From Haliclona indistincta (Eukaryota; Porifera; Demospongiae; Haplosclerida; Chalinidae), in contig OZ024789.1 of NCBI GenBank assembly GCA_964017065.1, positions 7,134,191 through 7,198,190 of the forward strand: a stretch of DNA of 64,000 nucleotides, read 5' to 3'. Below are positions 1 through 10,371 of the stretch, in pieces (the first letter of the stretch is position 1; each line of letters starts with the position of its first letter). The notes below the pieces were generated by a model. The model ran no database searches. It was given only the letters and a program-made list of their open reading frames with translations, and had not been told where the DNA came from. The translations under genes were made by a program, and so were the position numbers.

Positions 1-169
1 TTCATGTGAATTTAATTTTCGAACGACTGGTGCGGGTCGAAAATTAGATTTCGAAAAATTCTTTTTGCCAATTTAAAACGTACTGTGACGTGGCTCTGTG
101 ACGAAAATTAGATCCAGCCAAAATTTGGCTAACAAAATATTTGACCAGCGAAAAAAAACGGCTATACGG
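1..169. mobile_element. MITE, copy of the 51438-51609 element (left end outside window)
   Basis: This is a near-identical copy of the element at 51438-51609. Both share the motifs ATTTAATTTTCGAACG, AAAATTAGA and GACCAGCGAAAAAAA and end CGGCTATACRG followed by TA. The left end lies outside the window. No coding capacity is seen. The other copy has a proven TA duplication, so this is Tc1/mariner-type non-autonomous DNA. Confidence 0.75.
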
Positions 170-1796
170 TACATTGTCACTTAACTTAGTTAAATCTGCA
201 ATAGGGTTGCTGCAGCACAATGTACAAAGGCGCTCTAGCCCAAAGAGTATTTTTTCGCCGTTTCGGGAGCCCCGCCCCGTTTCAAATTATGACCTGGGAA
301 CAACACACGAAGGACGCTGCGACGTCCGAATTCTTGAAAGCATGATCCTGAGCGTCTTTAGGAACATCCTAAGCTTCGACGTTGAATGTTGTTCGAATAA
401 AAAGCATTTTAATTGCAATTGGCTAGCTCCGCCCACGTTATTTTAAGGTTATGGGATACCACGCCCACTTACGAGCAGGCAGAAATGGTTGCCTGAAAAA
501 AAAACACTCGTAGCATCGCGCTTGTTGGTTTGGCTGAATATAGCGCTGCATATCCAGTTAGTGCAAAGTCTGCACTTCGTCTTCAGCAAAAACGGTGGCT
601 AGACGCGCTACCATAGTGCGTTAAGAAGTACACGTAGTAACGAGCAGCTTCGTCAACTAAGAAATCGAAATTCTTGTTGTGGGCACTCTGTAGCACGACT
701 AGACTTGGCATGCAGCTAGACAGCTTAGTTATCTAGGTACCCACGGATCCTTTTTTCGATATCAGCTTTAGTTGCCGAGTTAAGTTCACGCATACACTCG
801 AAAAGCTTGTCAAAGCTAATTTTCGAGTGATTCTCCGATTCGTGGCAGATCTGTACAGCTACCGAGCTAAATTGTTACAATTTCTTCTTTCCCCACCAGA
901 TGGTGGTACTCTTGTCATTCGAGGAGGCAACAAAAACTAAGAAGAAGAAGATCATGAGAAACGGAAACGAGGAAATGGTGCCATTATTATTGCACTAGAA
1001 ACTACTAAACCCAAGACACTAAAAACCTTGAATCCCGTTAAGGGCAGACATTCAACTAGGGTCAAACGTCATCGCGCGCGTACAGAATTACTATAAAGGC
1101 TTGTTTGTAGCACTAAGTTTAACATAATAGCTAAACCCTAAACACCTTCTCCTAACTGCGCAAAGTAGGGAGGGTCTTCCTAACTAACTAAGGATCGTCG
1201 GGAAGGTCTTCCTAACCCTAAGGATTGTCGGGAGGGTCGTCCTAAACCAGCTTAGCTCGGGAAAGTTGTTCATTTTTTCGTTTCCGTTTCTTATTCCCGT
1301 TCCTGATTTTACCACTTCCCAGTAATCTGGCCGCTGCCCCTCCCCGCCTATTGAGTGGGGAGGGGCAGCGGCCAGACTAGGAGCTCAGAGGAGATAACAA
1401 CTATGCCTCTCACTGCGTAAATGCTGACCAATTCTCTCGCTAATATCTCGTGTATTTTGTGCTACTGGTCTCGAATTTGCGTCCTTTTCACCAGTTTTTT
1501 CTTTTTTTTTCAAGGAGTGTCCACGTGGGACAAAGATTATTTTTTCACACTGAGGTGTAGAAAGAAAATATAAGTTGAAAAAAAAACAGTGATAGTCTAT
1601 TCAGAGTTCAGATCATAGGTACACGGCTCTCGCTGATTGCAACATCCATGTGAACATCAGAAGTTGGATGATGGTAGGAGGAGCGTGAACCCCGCAGACA
1701 CATGACCTTTTCACCAGTGAGTAGCCGCAATTGCCCACGCTAAAGTCGGTGAAAATGCTCTTTCCACTTCGGAAGTGTGAAACCATAGATATTCTA
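170..1796. other. Downstream flank of PSMD6, no gene recognised
   Basis: No convincing coding sequence is seen. At 1150-1255 there are about three degenerate tandem units of roughly 38 bp around CTAAGGATYGTCGGGA. Pieces at about 1420-1500 and 1700-1765 match, in reverse, the right part of the repeat family at 57043-57620 and 59166-59769. That suggests an old copy of the family interrupted by about 200 bp. A strong hairpin at 1326-1376 is listed separately. Confidence 0.5.
1326..1376. repeat. GC-rich hairpin with 20-bp perfect stem
   Basis: Bases 1326-1345 and 1357-1376 are exact inverted repeats around an 11-nt loop, in an otherwise AT-rich neighbourhood. There is no coding context. It could be an end-joined foldback element or a short RNA hairpin. 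Confidence 0.8.
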
Positions 1797-1994
1797 CAGC
1801 GGTTTTATTACTTCTTGCAAGGGTAAAGCGTAAACCGTAGACCGTAAAAGCGTGGAGCACTAATGCGTTAAAATGTCATTAATTCTTTGATCATGCTCCA
1901 TTGTGTGAATAGATACCAGTGATTTGACACATTAGTGACTGCAAGGTGACGCTTTACACTCAAATCTTCCTTGCAAGAAGTAATAAAACCTCTG
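1797..1994. mobile_element. 198-bp TA-flanked MITE (CAGMGGTTTT ends)
   Basis: Terminal inverted repeats of about 27 bp (left CAGCGGTTTTATTACTTC, right GAAGTAATAAAACCTCTG) are flanked by TA on both sides. The interior repeats the TIR motif (AAGGTAAAGCG and its complement), so the element folds on itself. A second copy lies at 41469-41669. Ends and TA target fit Tc1/mariner-type non-autonomous elements. Confidence 0.85.
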
Positions 1995-2889
1995 TAATAC
2001 GGAAGTAACGGAAGGGATTGGAAACACCCGTAAACCGGATGGACAGATGCGTGTTGTAACGGACGTGACGTATTATTACGAAAGTAAATCAATTATTCAT
2101 AGTAAGCAAGGTTCAGCCACCTTCGGACTATGTGCGTAATAAGTTTGGTAGCTATCCGTTCTTGCTGTCGTTATCCAGAGCGGTCAGAGCAAGTGCTACT
2201 AGAAAATACGTTATTTAGGGTAATTCGGAATAGTCCGTGTATTTCCCGTGTAAGCTTAACTTGACTTGGTTTTAGTGCAGCCACGAGTGATGTGACCTCA
2301 GCTGTGACTGTCTTCAGCATGATTTCAGGTATTGTGCATGTTTACATGACGACGGATCAGTGATTTGTGCATTTCTTTCTGTCCTAGGTTGCTCCATAAT
2401 TCACGGTGCCCGTGTGGAATGGTTGCTGGAATGTAGTACATCTTGCAGAGGATATTTTGCCACTCCTTGACAGCTGTTTCAAGCTGCAGTATTGTCTGCT
2501 TTGCTTTTTGGATTGTTATAAATATAAATTTCAATTCCGCACACGCCTTAGTTTACAAGTGTTATATGGTTTCTTCATTAAATATTTGTGTCAATGCCTA
2601 ATAAACTAGCAAACAGAATTTCATCAAATCGCCGTTGTAGAGTCTCTGCTCCTTGGTATACACTTTGATCTTTGTCTAACTTGAAGAGATAGTACCAGTG
2701 ATCCCAGCAGACAAGTATGGAGGCGTGGCTAGTCGTGTCAGTCTTAATGGTCTTACTCCTAAGACGTTATTCAGATTACGTAATGCATGACGTCATAGTC
2801 AACGTGCGCCTGCTGTGGGGGCAAAAGCCGCAAAACTAGCAGAAGAACAGGTGCTTGTAGCTCGGCTTGTAGTCCATTATACTTCAGTC
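1995..2889. other. Spacer before the ISL2EU-like transposase
   Basis: This stretch probably includes the unlocated left terminus of the ISL2EU-like element. Apart from the open frame at 2325-2534 (separate entry) nothing is recognised. Confidence 0.4.
2325..2534 (-). CDS. Unrecognised short ORF (69 aa), possible exon
   Basis: I do not recognise this protein. The middle has a coding-like composition, with a helical stretch containing KAKQTILQLETAVKEWQN followed by KMYYIP and HRELWSNLGQKE. It ends at a TGA inside the window. No clear splice acceptor was located upstream. It lies between a MITE and the ISL2EU-like element, so it may be a host exon, a transposon remnant or chance. Confidence 0.25.
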   Translation of the reverse strand: MKFIFITIQKAKQTILQLETAVKEWQNILCKMYYIPATIPHGHRELWSNLGQKEMHKSLIRRHVNMHNT

Positions 2890-4378
2890 ATGGTGAAGTC
2901 GTGCTGCGCTCCTGGGTGCAAGAACCGCTCTACTGCCAATTCATCGATCAAATTCCACCGATTTCCTGTAGACAAAGACAGGCGGGCGCTTTGGATTGCT
3001 GCAGTGAGACGAGTGCATTGGCAGCCCACGGAACATTCTGTGTTGTGCAGTGCTCATTTTGTTAGTGGCAGTAAGAGCAACGATCCTCTATCACCGGACT
3101 ATGTTCCAACGCTGTTTAATCATTCGACTACTCGAAAAAAAACCAGGGCAGAGCAGAATTTGGCGTCCTACACTAGAAGGCTGGAATCGCGTAAGCGTAG
3201 GTCAGAGACTGCTGCTACGAGAGGTGCTATCAAAGTTTCAAGAACTGAAGAAGAACACGAGACAGAACTTACAAAAGCACCAGAGAATGAGAAGGGAACA
3301 ATGACAGAACGGACAAGAACCAGTGATGCTGCAACATTGACGACAGACCTAACGCTAACAACAGATAAGATAGAATACATTGATGCACTTGAGAAAAACC
3401 TGTGTCATCTGAGAGTCGAGAATGCAGAATTAAGAGATCGTGCGGTTGCTTCTGAAGCGAAGAGGTGCATTCCTTGTGAAGAATGCTTCAAAGATGACGA
3501 CCACAAAGTCAAGTTTTACACAGGCCTACCTACTTTTTCATGTCTAACGGCTGTGTTTCGTTTTGTGTCTGCAGACGTTAATCCAAGTAAGAATCCTCAA
3601 TCCCTCCCACTCTTACAACAGTTTTTGTTAGTGTTGATGAAACTACGGCTTAGCCTATATGACAATGATCTAGCTTACCGATTTGGAATAAGTCAGTCTA
3701 CTGTATCTCGCTATGTCAATAAGTGGATAGATATCATGTTTGTTCGTTTTCAACCTCTAATTAAATGGCCTACACGTGACCAAATAAGATTGACAATGCC
3801 AACAGAATTTAGAAAGAATTTTCGCAACTGTGTATCTATCATCGACTGTTTCGAAATCTTTTGCGAAAAATCAAAGTCACTCGAACCAAGGGCACAAACT
3901 TGGTCTAGTTATAAACATCATAATACATTCAAATTTTTAATTGCTATTTCTCCACAAGGAACTATTACGTTTGTTTCAAAGGCTTGGGGTGGACGTACTT
4001 CGGATCAGTACATCACAGAAAATTGTGGAATCCTTGACAATTTATTGCCTGGAGATGAAGTCTTAGCAGACCGTGGGTTCAATGTGGAAGATGCTTTTAG
4101 ATTTTATTGTGCTAAGATTGCTACCCCTCCATTTACTAGAGGAAAGAAGCAGCTCAGTAAATTAGAGGTAGACACTGCTAGACAGCTCTCACGTGTGCGT
4201 ATTCATGTTGAAAGAGTAATTGGACTTTTCCGGCAAAAATACACTATTTCGCAAGGGATTTTGCCTATCAATAATGGTGATGACTAGCCCAGAAACTCAA
4301 TATTCCTCAATTGACAAGATTGTCCTAATATGTTCTGCATTGTGTAATTGCTGTCCATCAGTTATTCCTTCAGACTAA
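2890..4378 (+). pseudogene. THAP-domain DDE transposase (DDE_Tnp_4/IS5-like), one late frameshift
   Basis: The first ATG of the conserved part is at 2890, giving a start MVKSCCAPGC. A THAP zinc finger fills residues 1-90: the C2CH ligands are seen in CCAPGC and LCSAHF, and the YVPTLF tail is present. A charged, coiled-coil-like linker follows (about 95-210). Then comes an RNase-H-fold transposase (about 230-465) with the three acidic residues in IIDCFE, ADRGF and HVERVIG. The frame stops at 4287. Shifting by one base near 4275 restores a typical family C-terminus, including IDKIVLICSALCNCCPS, to a stop at 4376-4378. A single-base insertion in an AATAAT run is the simplest break. The protein would bind and cut the transposon ends. 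Confidence 0.88.
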
Positions 4379-4487
4379 CTCAACCTTGAATATCATAATT
4401 ATTACTGTTGTCAACATCATTATAGTCTTGAGTATTTACAAGATATTGGGTGTACAATTTGTTTATTACAAGTTCTACTTACAACTG

Positions 4488-5954
4488 TTACAACTCATGA
4501 TTAGTGGTAACATCATCTGTGATTCTGTAGTATGGTGCTTTCGTAAACCACTTTCCAACTAGTTCAGGCAATTTGAAGAATTGTGTCACTTTATCAACCA
4601 CTTGAGAAATAAATTCTGCGTCTGGATTGATACGTAGAGTTACAAACTCACAAGGACTCCACACAACAAAGTCACAGTACTTGGCTTCAGTTAGCTTGAT
4701 ATGTGCTTGCACTTGGTAATAATATGCATGTTGTGCATTCAATTCCCAAGATCCATCTTCACCAACCTTCAAACAGAAATCCTTGTTGTTACTTGCCTCG
4801 ATGAAAGATTGCATTTAGCAGCGAAAGGGGCACTTTATCTCAAGTACACCTGTACCAGTACAGCAGCTACACTTCACAATACCATCAGGAGAAGCACCAA
4901 GGTAAGGATAGTCTGGATGTACCACCAAACCACCTAAGGTTAGTAAGAAGTTTGAATGTTTCTCCTTCATGATCGAATGGTACATTGCACGAGCAACTTC
5001 TTCATTCTTCTGTCCCCATGTGATAGCCTCAGAATAGACCTTATGGCTTGCTGGGTAGCAAATTTCCTTAATGAGTGACTGAGATGGATTATCAGGGTTG
5101 GTATGAGCTGCAGCCTTGAACCTTGATGCTGTTACTCGACCAGCTCTGTGCCTAAACCAGACTTTTGACTTGCTCTGCTTTTCAGTATCTTCACACAACT
5201 TACTAGCCTGCTCTTTTGTTACAGTGATAGTATCAAATACTGCACTGCAAACCTTCAGTAGTTCAGGATAGCTCGACTCTAACTGATCTTTTTGAAACAC
5301 CTCGGTAAGTGGAAGTGGTAGACAACCTGTTGCACTAGCTGGAATAGAGGCTTCAGAATAACCAGGTACTAAAGACAGCAAGACTGGTTTTCCACATTGA
5401 GACAGCTCCTTGTAGAGATTCAAGCTCAGCATCAGTTGGTGGTTGCGGTAGTGTTTTCTTCGAGCTCTTCCTACTAGTACTAGCAGTGGTAATACTACTA
5501 CTGCTGGTTGCACTCGCCTTATCAATACCTGCAGTTGGAGTTGTCACTGTGAGGCTGTGCTGTCGTACTCGTTTTGAGTCCGGAGTGGTGAAATCCATAT
5601 CTGATGCTGTCCATTGTGCAGCGCAGCGATCCATGGCTTTACCGGTGTGGCTGATAGCTTTTGTGAGTGCCTCACGTTCGCAATTACCACAGCAACTTCA
5701 TCGCCATCGGCAGTCGAACCTCCATGCTGGACAAGAACTTTCTCTACCCAGCCGTCAACAAAATATTTGTATCCTTCCAAGCTTTTGTAGGCCTTCATTT
5801 CTTCTTTTGTGCATAGATAATACAGTACAAGTGGATATGCAACGAGCGCGTATACGGGAAAATACACAGAGGCTGCTGAAGCAGTCACTGCAGCGGTACT
5901 CCCACGCCTCAGAGATTCACCTGTGAGATCTCGCGGGACTATTAGCGCCTTCAC
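4488..5954 (-). pseudogene. YqaJ-like exonuclease of the ISL2EU element, multiply broken
   Basis: Read on the minus strand in four pieces. At 5954-5640 is an N-terminal part (KEEMKAYKSLEGYKYFV, then HSQKLSATPVKPW). At 5634-5410 is a linker (WTASDMDFTTPDSKR). At 5410-4815 is the YqaJ core, with RAGRVTASRFKAA, the catalytic YLGASPDG and the E-x-K of LEIKCPF. At 4814-4488 is the C-terminal part. Three breaks separate them: an apparent deletion near 5640 where relatives have a SWIM zinc-finger region, a one-base shift near 5410, and an in-frame TAA at 4815-4817 directly followed by ATG. YqaJ proteins are PD-(D/E)xK nucleases. The role in transposition is inferred from the constant pairing with the transposase. 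The extreme N-terminus is uncertain. Confidence 0.85.
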
Positions 5955-6766
5955 ACTTGCGCCAGCCCAAGGGTCAACTTCAGTTTTATAGAGAAATCAA
6001 GTTCTAGGTGGAATTGTAGGACCCAAGATGTCTTGTACACCAACTCCAGACACTCAGTACTGTCAAGCGCAGCAAACTAGCGACAATTCGTTGCTCGGGT
6101 ACAGTGCAAAACGGCTTGCTACAGTGGTTTTAATCCAAGGACAAGCTGTTCTTGCTTCCTTTTAGACTATACTAGTCGTACTGAACATGTCTGGAGCGTT
6201 CTTGTTGGATATTTGAAACTGGAGTTAGTTGTTGTAACTAACTGGCTGCATTTTGAGACGTCCTGTGTTGTATTTTTGCAGCTAGAGCCAGAATGCTGGT
6301 ATGCAGCTCTGGTTTACTTTTTAGACAGAAACTTGGCTATATTTTCTTCTAGGTGAAGACTGATGATATTATCCAGGAATTCAGCTCTTTGTACAACTAA
6401 GTGGGGTGTTTAAAAACACACTGAGCTTCTGAGCAAGCCACAACACACAGTAAAGCACAGCAACAATTCCATCCTTTATACCAAAGTTATTCACAATACT
6501 AAGGATTCACTGTGCATAAACAATATGGTGCATCTATAGAATAGATTTGCTGGAATATCAAAGCATTCTCTTCCTTAATAGTAGTACAAACGCTGCGAGA
6601 AGCACTACTACTGTCTTGCACGGCTAGCTAGCTGAGTACACGAGCGCTCGTATTCATTTACGGAATTCCGTAGTTTAGATCCGTGTCATCCGTTGCAGTG
6701 ATGTCTTCAGGCAATGTAGCAGTATGCGGACACGTTGCATATCCACTTGTACTGTATTATCTATAT
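5955..6766. other. No recognisable feature
   Basis: No long frame, known repeat or clear TIR is seen. It probably contains the right end of the ISL2EU-like element. Confidence 0.4.
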
Positions 6767-7068
6767 AGTAGTTATATACCGATCAGGAGGTGTTTAAGCG
6801 ACTTAAAGCCCGCGGGCGTAGCCCAAGGGCTTTAAATGCTTAAACAACGACTGAGAGGTATATAACTACTTTAAACCATAGTGCCCTGCTTCCCTGAGGT
6901 CTAGCTGGCTAGATTACGTCGCAGGAAGACCGCAGAGCAGCCCGAGCGCCGTTTCTTTGTGGATTCTCGAACGCGGCGGCCATCTTGAGACGCGTGCGGG
7001 CTGTACACGATTTATAGCCCTCATTAACGCTTGACACATCAAAGAGAATTATTCATACTATGGTTTAA
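6767..7068. mobile_element. Composite element: 104-bp palindrome + MITE (TTAAACCATAGT ends)
   Basis: Bases 6767-6870 form a palindrome with outer arms AGTAGTTATATACC and GGTATATAACTACT and an apex GGGC-GTA-GCCC. It abuts a MITE at 6871-7068 with 12-bp TIRs, TTAAACCATAGT and ACTATGGTTTAA. The arrangement repeats that at 29527-30425, 30546-31175 and 47464-47828. No coding. Confidence 0.7.
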
Positions 7069-7379
7069 GTTTTGTGTAAGGGCTAGGAGTATTCACCAGA
7101 TAGTTATAGACGTCTGGGTACTCGATCTCTGGCCATTTCGTGCTGGCTTTCCGGACCACTGGTGTGAACTATGCTTAGCATATGGATCGCACGAGAAGCC
7201 AATCATGGCTAACTTTTCTGCATATCTCATCCTTGCGCTCTCTGGTAGCTGCTGGTAGTATTCAGACTCCACATTTGACGAGATCACAGAGATATCTGCA
7301 GCGCTAACAGCCATTTGTGTACTGATTTTGTACTACCCCGCCTTTTCCCCGCAAAATGGCGACCTAGCAACTTTTACGC
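7069..7379. other. Spacer, nothing recognised
   Basis: No gene or repeat identified. Bases 7371-7379 are the left target-site duplication of the next element. Confidence 0.4.
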
Positions 7380-7973
7380 TAGTCTCGTCCCCAGACCACA
7401 CCCTCGCCTATCGCGAGAGAGGGTCTGGTGGCTTTAGTTGCACTTTCTTGGGCTTTTCGTGTACGGGAGTTACGTAACACTAATGAATATGTATAAATGT
7501 TAGAATTTGCACCTGCAAAAGAAAAATGGCAGCTATACACAAGTGGTCTCGTATGTAGTTGCGCGTTAGACGAGGGAGACAATCTGCGAAGGCGAAGACG
7601 TCTAGACAAATGTTCTCAAGACTTGAAGAACTACATAGAGATGATTGACCTTCAACACTACTCGTACGACGATCCTACGTACGCTTGTCGAATGTGCTTC
7701 TCTGACATCGAAAAAGGAGCTAAGACTGCAGTTGCACTGCGATTTATAAACACGCGGCTCAGATTATCTGCAGGAATTACAGCAACTGACATGTCAGTTG
7801 ACCGCCATCATTCTATCGATGTGGTTTGTATTACGTAAGAGTTAGCGTTCTGACCAATCAGATTCTACCCCACACATTCCGGGGAAGATATTACTTCCTG
7901 GCCCAAGAAAATCGACTAAAGCCACCAAACCCTCTCTCGCGATAGGCGAGGGTGTGGTCTGGGGACGAGACTA
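7380..7973. mobile_element. TAG...CTA MITE, 9-bp TSD (Academ/AcademH-like), copy 1
   Basis: Starts TAGTCTCGTCCCCAGACC and ends with its complement. The TIRs run about 60 bp. Flanks CTTTTACGC (7371-7379) and CGTTTACGC (7974-7982) are a 9-bp target duplication with one mismatch. It carries a decayed protein-coding exon (separate entry). Sister copies are at 15486-16099, 26035-26684 and 31965-32491, and 57910-58346 is more distant. Confidence 0.85.
7526..7838 (+). pseudogene. Cys-rich zinc-binding exon inside MITE copy 1 (frameshifted)
   Basis: This frame matches the intact exon at 15626-15949: shared LVCSC, DEGDNLRRRRRLDKCSQD and DDPTYACR-CFSDIEKG. Here the ATG at 7526 is out of frame with the rest because of one extra G in the AAGTGG run just after it. 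Downstream of INTRL it also diverges. The cysteine pairs resemble ZAD-like N-terminal fingers of transposon proteins. It is probably the first exon of the parent transposon's gene, kept when the element shrank. Confidence 0.65.
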
Positions 7974-7982
7974 CGTTTACGC

Positions 7983-8599
7983 TTGTTTCTAAGATAAAAC
8001 CACGCAATTATTACGTCATTGAATAAGGTGTATACAAGAGTCACTACCACAACATGTGAAATTTACAATCAAGTAATATATCAATTTGCTAATTGTGATA
8101 AACATTTAACTAAAACTAATGCACTCCACTAAGTGTTAACTATCATTAAAAGTCGTTAAAACTCTCTTAATTCCCGCTTTTTAGGCAGGAATGTGTTTAC
8201 AACATCACCAAAAATAGCATATTAGGCACTACGTGTAGCAGTAAAGCGCTCTTAAACTGTTTTAATGCACGAACAGTCATCAATAGAAATGAAAAGTATT
8301 GATTTTATGCCAAAGATATAAACAGGAGAGCTAGGAATGTGTTTAGAATGGGAAAAATCACTGTTAGAAACGTACAGTGACACAGAGACGGTCTCATCAG
8401 ATGTAGCCTCCTCCATCATTGTCTCATAATCAATTAGACAAGCCAGGAGAACACTTTGGAGTATATTTTGAATCGAAACACACGCGACGTGAGGCGTCAG
8501 TTGTATCTTTGTCTATACGGCGGCTAGCTCAGCTTACAACACGCATGGTGACAACCGACGTGACGTCACGTTTACTAAAATCAATGGGAGTAGCTAGCA
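7983..8599. other. Spacer, nothing recognised
   Basis: AT-rich, no supported gene or inverted repeat. It continues into a truncated repeat copy from about 8600. Confidence 0.35.
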
Positions 8600-8945
8600 T
8601 TTCCAATCCCTTCCGTATTAGAATATCTATGGTGAAACCAATAAATTGCGGCGACCTCGTCAAATTTTGCTCAAAGTTAGTACTTTGGGGCTGAAAGGTA
8701 CATACAAATAGCAGTGGATTTGGTGAGTACAAATTGTAGCGCCGATCATGGAGAATGTGTTTTTCGAGCTTCCTTAAGCTGTAAAAAGTTCAAATTTTTC
8801 CGACGACCATTTTGTTTTCTTAAAATGTTGTGAAATTGGCACTGAAGCAATAGAAATGCCAGCGCCTTAACGTTTAGCTCACCAAAAACCACTGCATTTT
8901 TAAGTGTATTTATGTAGCCAAATGACGACATTAGGGGTTAAAGGG
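8600..8945 (-). repeat. Truncated copy of the TTAACCCTTTAACCCC repeat family
   Basis: Read in reverse, it matches the left half of the elements at 57043-57620 and 59166-59769, ending at TTAACCCTTTAACCCC (here GGGGTTAAAGGGTTAA, about 8933-8948). The segments around GCTATTTGT and CAACCTCGTC are recognisable. The distal half is missing. Confidence 0.6.
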
Positions 8946-9136
8946 TTAAACTAAGTCAGATTTTTGATTCCCCGATTGATGTTAGATGGAACATAAAGCA
9001 TTCACACAGTACCACTACAGTAATGTGCATGATATTCACAAATTGATACGCAAATACAGGAAACCAAACACGTTTGAGTTTACTCATCACAATGTAAAGT
9101 GAGGTACATAGATAATGTGTATAACTAGCTGTTCTA

Positions 9137-9205
9137 TTAAATATTGATAACACGGCTAAGCTTCTGTACACGGTTTAAAAGCAGATCTCCTTGCTTGATA
9201 GTTGC
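9137..9205 (-). CDS. PSMD6: PSMD6 (Rpn7) last coding exon
   Basis: After an acceptor reading TTTCTCTTCTACAG, the exon encodes [14 protein letters not shown] and KLSRVINI, then TAA (9137-9139) and TAG. This is the conserved C-terminus of the 26S proteasome lid subunit PSMD6/Rpn7, in the helix that follows the PCI domain and joins the lid helical bundle. It joins in phase 0 to the exon at 24030-24135. The intervening intron is about 14.8 kb. A 3' UTR should lie below 9137, and I see no unambiguous AATAAA there. Confidence 0.93.
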   Translation of the reverse strand, partial: ATIKQGDLLLNRVQKLSRVINI

Positions 9206-9539
9206 CTGTAGAAGAGAAAAATAATGAGAATAGTTAAGGAAGAACATGCCATAGTACAGCAATTTTCTAAGAACTTGCAACGGCACCAGTCAACCACTGA
9301 CCGCAAACAAGGATTACGTATGGGTAAAGTAATCTAAAGAAGAAAGCAAGACAGCCAAGCTGTGATAGAACAAAGCGGTACATTATTATGCCTTGGTGGG
9401 CGGAGCCACGAGGCATACAGTAGTCATGTTGTGTGTGTGTGTGTCATTCTGTCCGTTGCCGGCATAGCGCATCGGACGCTAAAAACTAAGCGCTGATATC
9501 AGCAACACAGGTAGAAATCGCTATTTGCTCGGAACTGTA
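9206..9539. other. Intron 3' end with short repeat debris
   Basis: Holds the acceptor tract and a (GT)n run at about 9427-9445 inside a motif (CGAGGCATACAGTAGTCATG, then CATTCTGTCCGTT) that looks like a worn dispersed repeat. No gene. Confidence 0.4.
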
Positions 9540-9855
9540 CAGGGTTTTTCAGGTCACTTGTCGCGACAAAAACGACAAATAGACGAGGCCACGCCCACTT
9601 ATCCAGCAGTTGGCGAAAAGAAACGCTTGTATAGAGGCTTTAGTATCGTGTAAGGTATAGCGCCTTGCCGTTATTTTTCTTAAATCACCAGGTATAGTCT
9701 ATGCTTTGACTGCAACGGTCAAAGTTCACTCAACAAAAACAGCGTACACGATGCTACAAGCGTTTCTTTTCGCCAACCTTCTGTGGTTCTGGATAAGTGG
9801 GCGTGGTCTCGTTGATTTGTCGTTTTCACCGCGACAAGTGACCTGAAAAACCCTG
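9540..9855. mobile_element. 316-bp TA-flanked MITE with ~95-bp TIRs
   Basis: Begins CAGGGTTTTTCAGGTCAC and ends with the complement, with TA on both sides (9538-9539, 9856-9857). The arms include GTGGGCGTGG and the complementary CCACGCCCAC. A partial, diverged second copy lies at about 44850-45050. Tc1/mariner-type by ends and target. Confidence 0.85.
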
Positions 9856-9964
9856 TATTGATAAATTGTTGGTTCTAAAGTTCTGTTCGTGAGTTATGGC
9901 GTGAGATGCTTACCTCGATGGCTTTTCCCGGCTATCTGGACTCCTCTAAAGACAATAACTAGTT

Positions 9965-10117
9965 AAAGCACCGTTGCGAGTGCAATACGGGAATTATTGC
10001 ACGAGGGGTGTGGTCGAGACGGTGATACAGCACGAGGCGAAGCCGAGTGCTGTATCAGCGTCGAGACCGACACCCCGAGCGCAATAATTCCCGTATTGCA
10101 CGAGCAGACGGTGCTTT
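9965..10117. repeat. 153-bp near-perfect palindrome
   Basis: Outer arms AAAGCACCGT and ACGGTGCTTT continue inward through CAATACGGGAATTATTGC and its complement to an apex GAGGCGAAGCCGAG. The layout matches the palindromes at 30294-30425, 30546-30725 and 47690-47828, with different stem sequence. No adjoining MITE is evident here. Confidence 0.8.
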
Positions 10118-10247
10118 TACTGGTTCGTAGCACGACACGGACAGCTTGCCGCTGTCACTGAATCTTTGTGCCAGGGCGACTTATTCTCGAGGTCGAGCCA
10201 AGGTCAGTCTCCGCCCACCCTATCTTTAACCCTCCTGGCCATGCTAT

Positions 10248-10310
10248 ATTTTCCCTGGCCGTGCTATATTTTCCATATTGCGAACGGCGTTCACATTATG
10301 GAAAATATAG
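10248..10310. repeat. Small hairpin, 14-bp stem
   Basis: CTATATTTTCCATA and TATGGAAAATATAG enclose about 35 nt. The following GGGCGGCGCCTTTGATACGC recurs at about 47410-47430, so the hairpin is probably part of a worn dispersed element. Confidence 0.5.
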
Positions 10311-10371
10311 AACGGGCGGCGCCTTTGATACGCCCACGCAGAGTGCTACAAAACAGTTTACAGCTGACTGC

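Larger units (their letters stand above)
2815..5954. mobile_element. ISL2EU-like DNA transposon (THAP-DDE transposase + YqaJ nuclease), decayed
   Basis: Two convergent genes lie tail to tail about 109 bp apart: a THAP-domain DDE transposase (+) and a YqaJ-type nuclease (-). From memory this pair is the hallmark of the ISL2EU group of eukaryotic IS5-like transposons. Each gene carries frame breaks, so the copy is inactive by itself. I could not find the terminal inverted repeats. The limits given are those of the coding region, and the element must extend further on both sides. Confidence 0.75.

Noticed and set aside
5486..5926. 146-codon plus-strand frame
   Set aside because: Antisense shadow of the YqaJ gene pieces, which have clear homology on the minus strand.
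7497..7838. Translation from the upstream ATG at 7497 as the true start of the zinc exon
   Set aside because: The homologous copy 2 places the start at the internal ATG (position equivalent to 7526). The longer frame arises only because a G insertion shifts the register.
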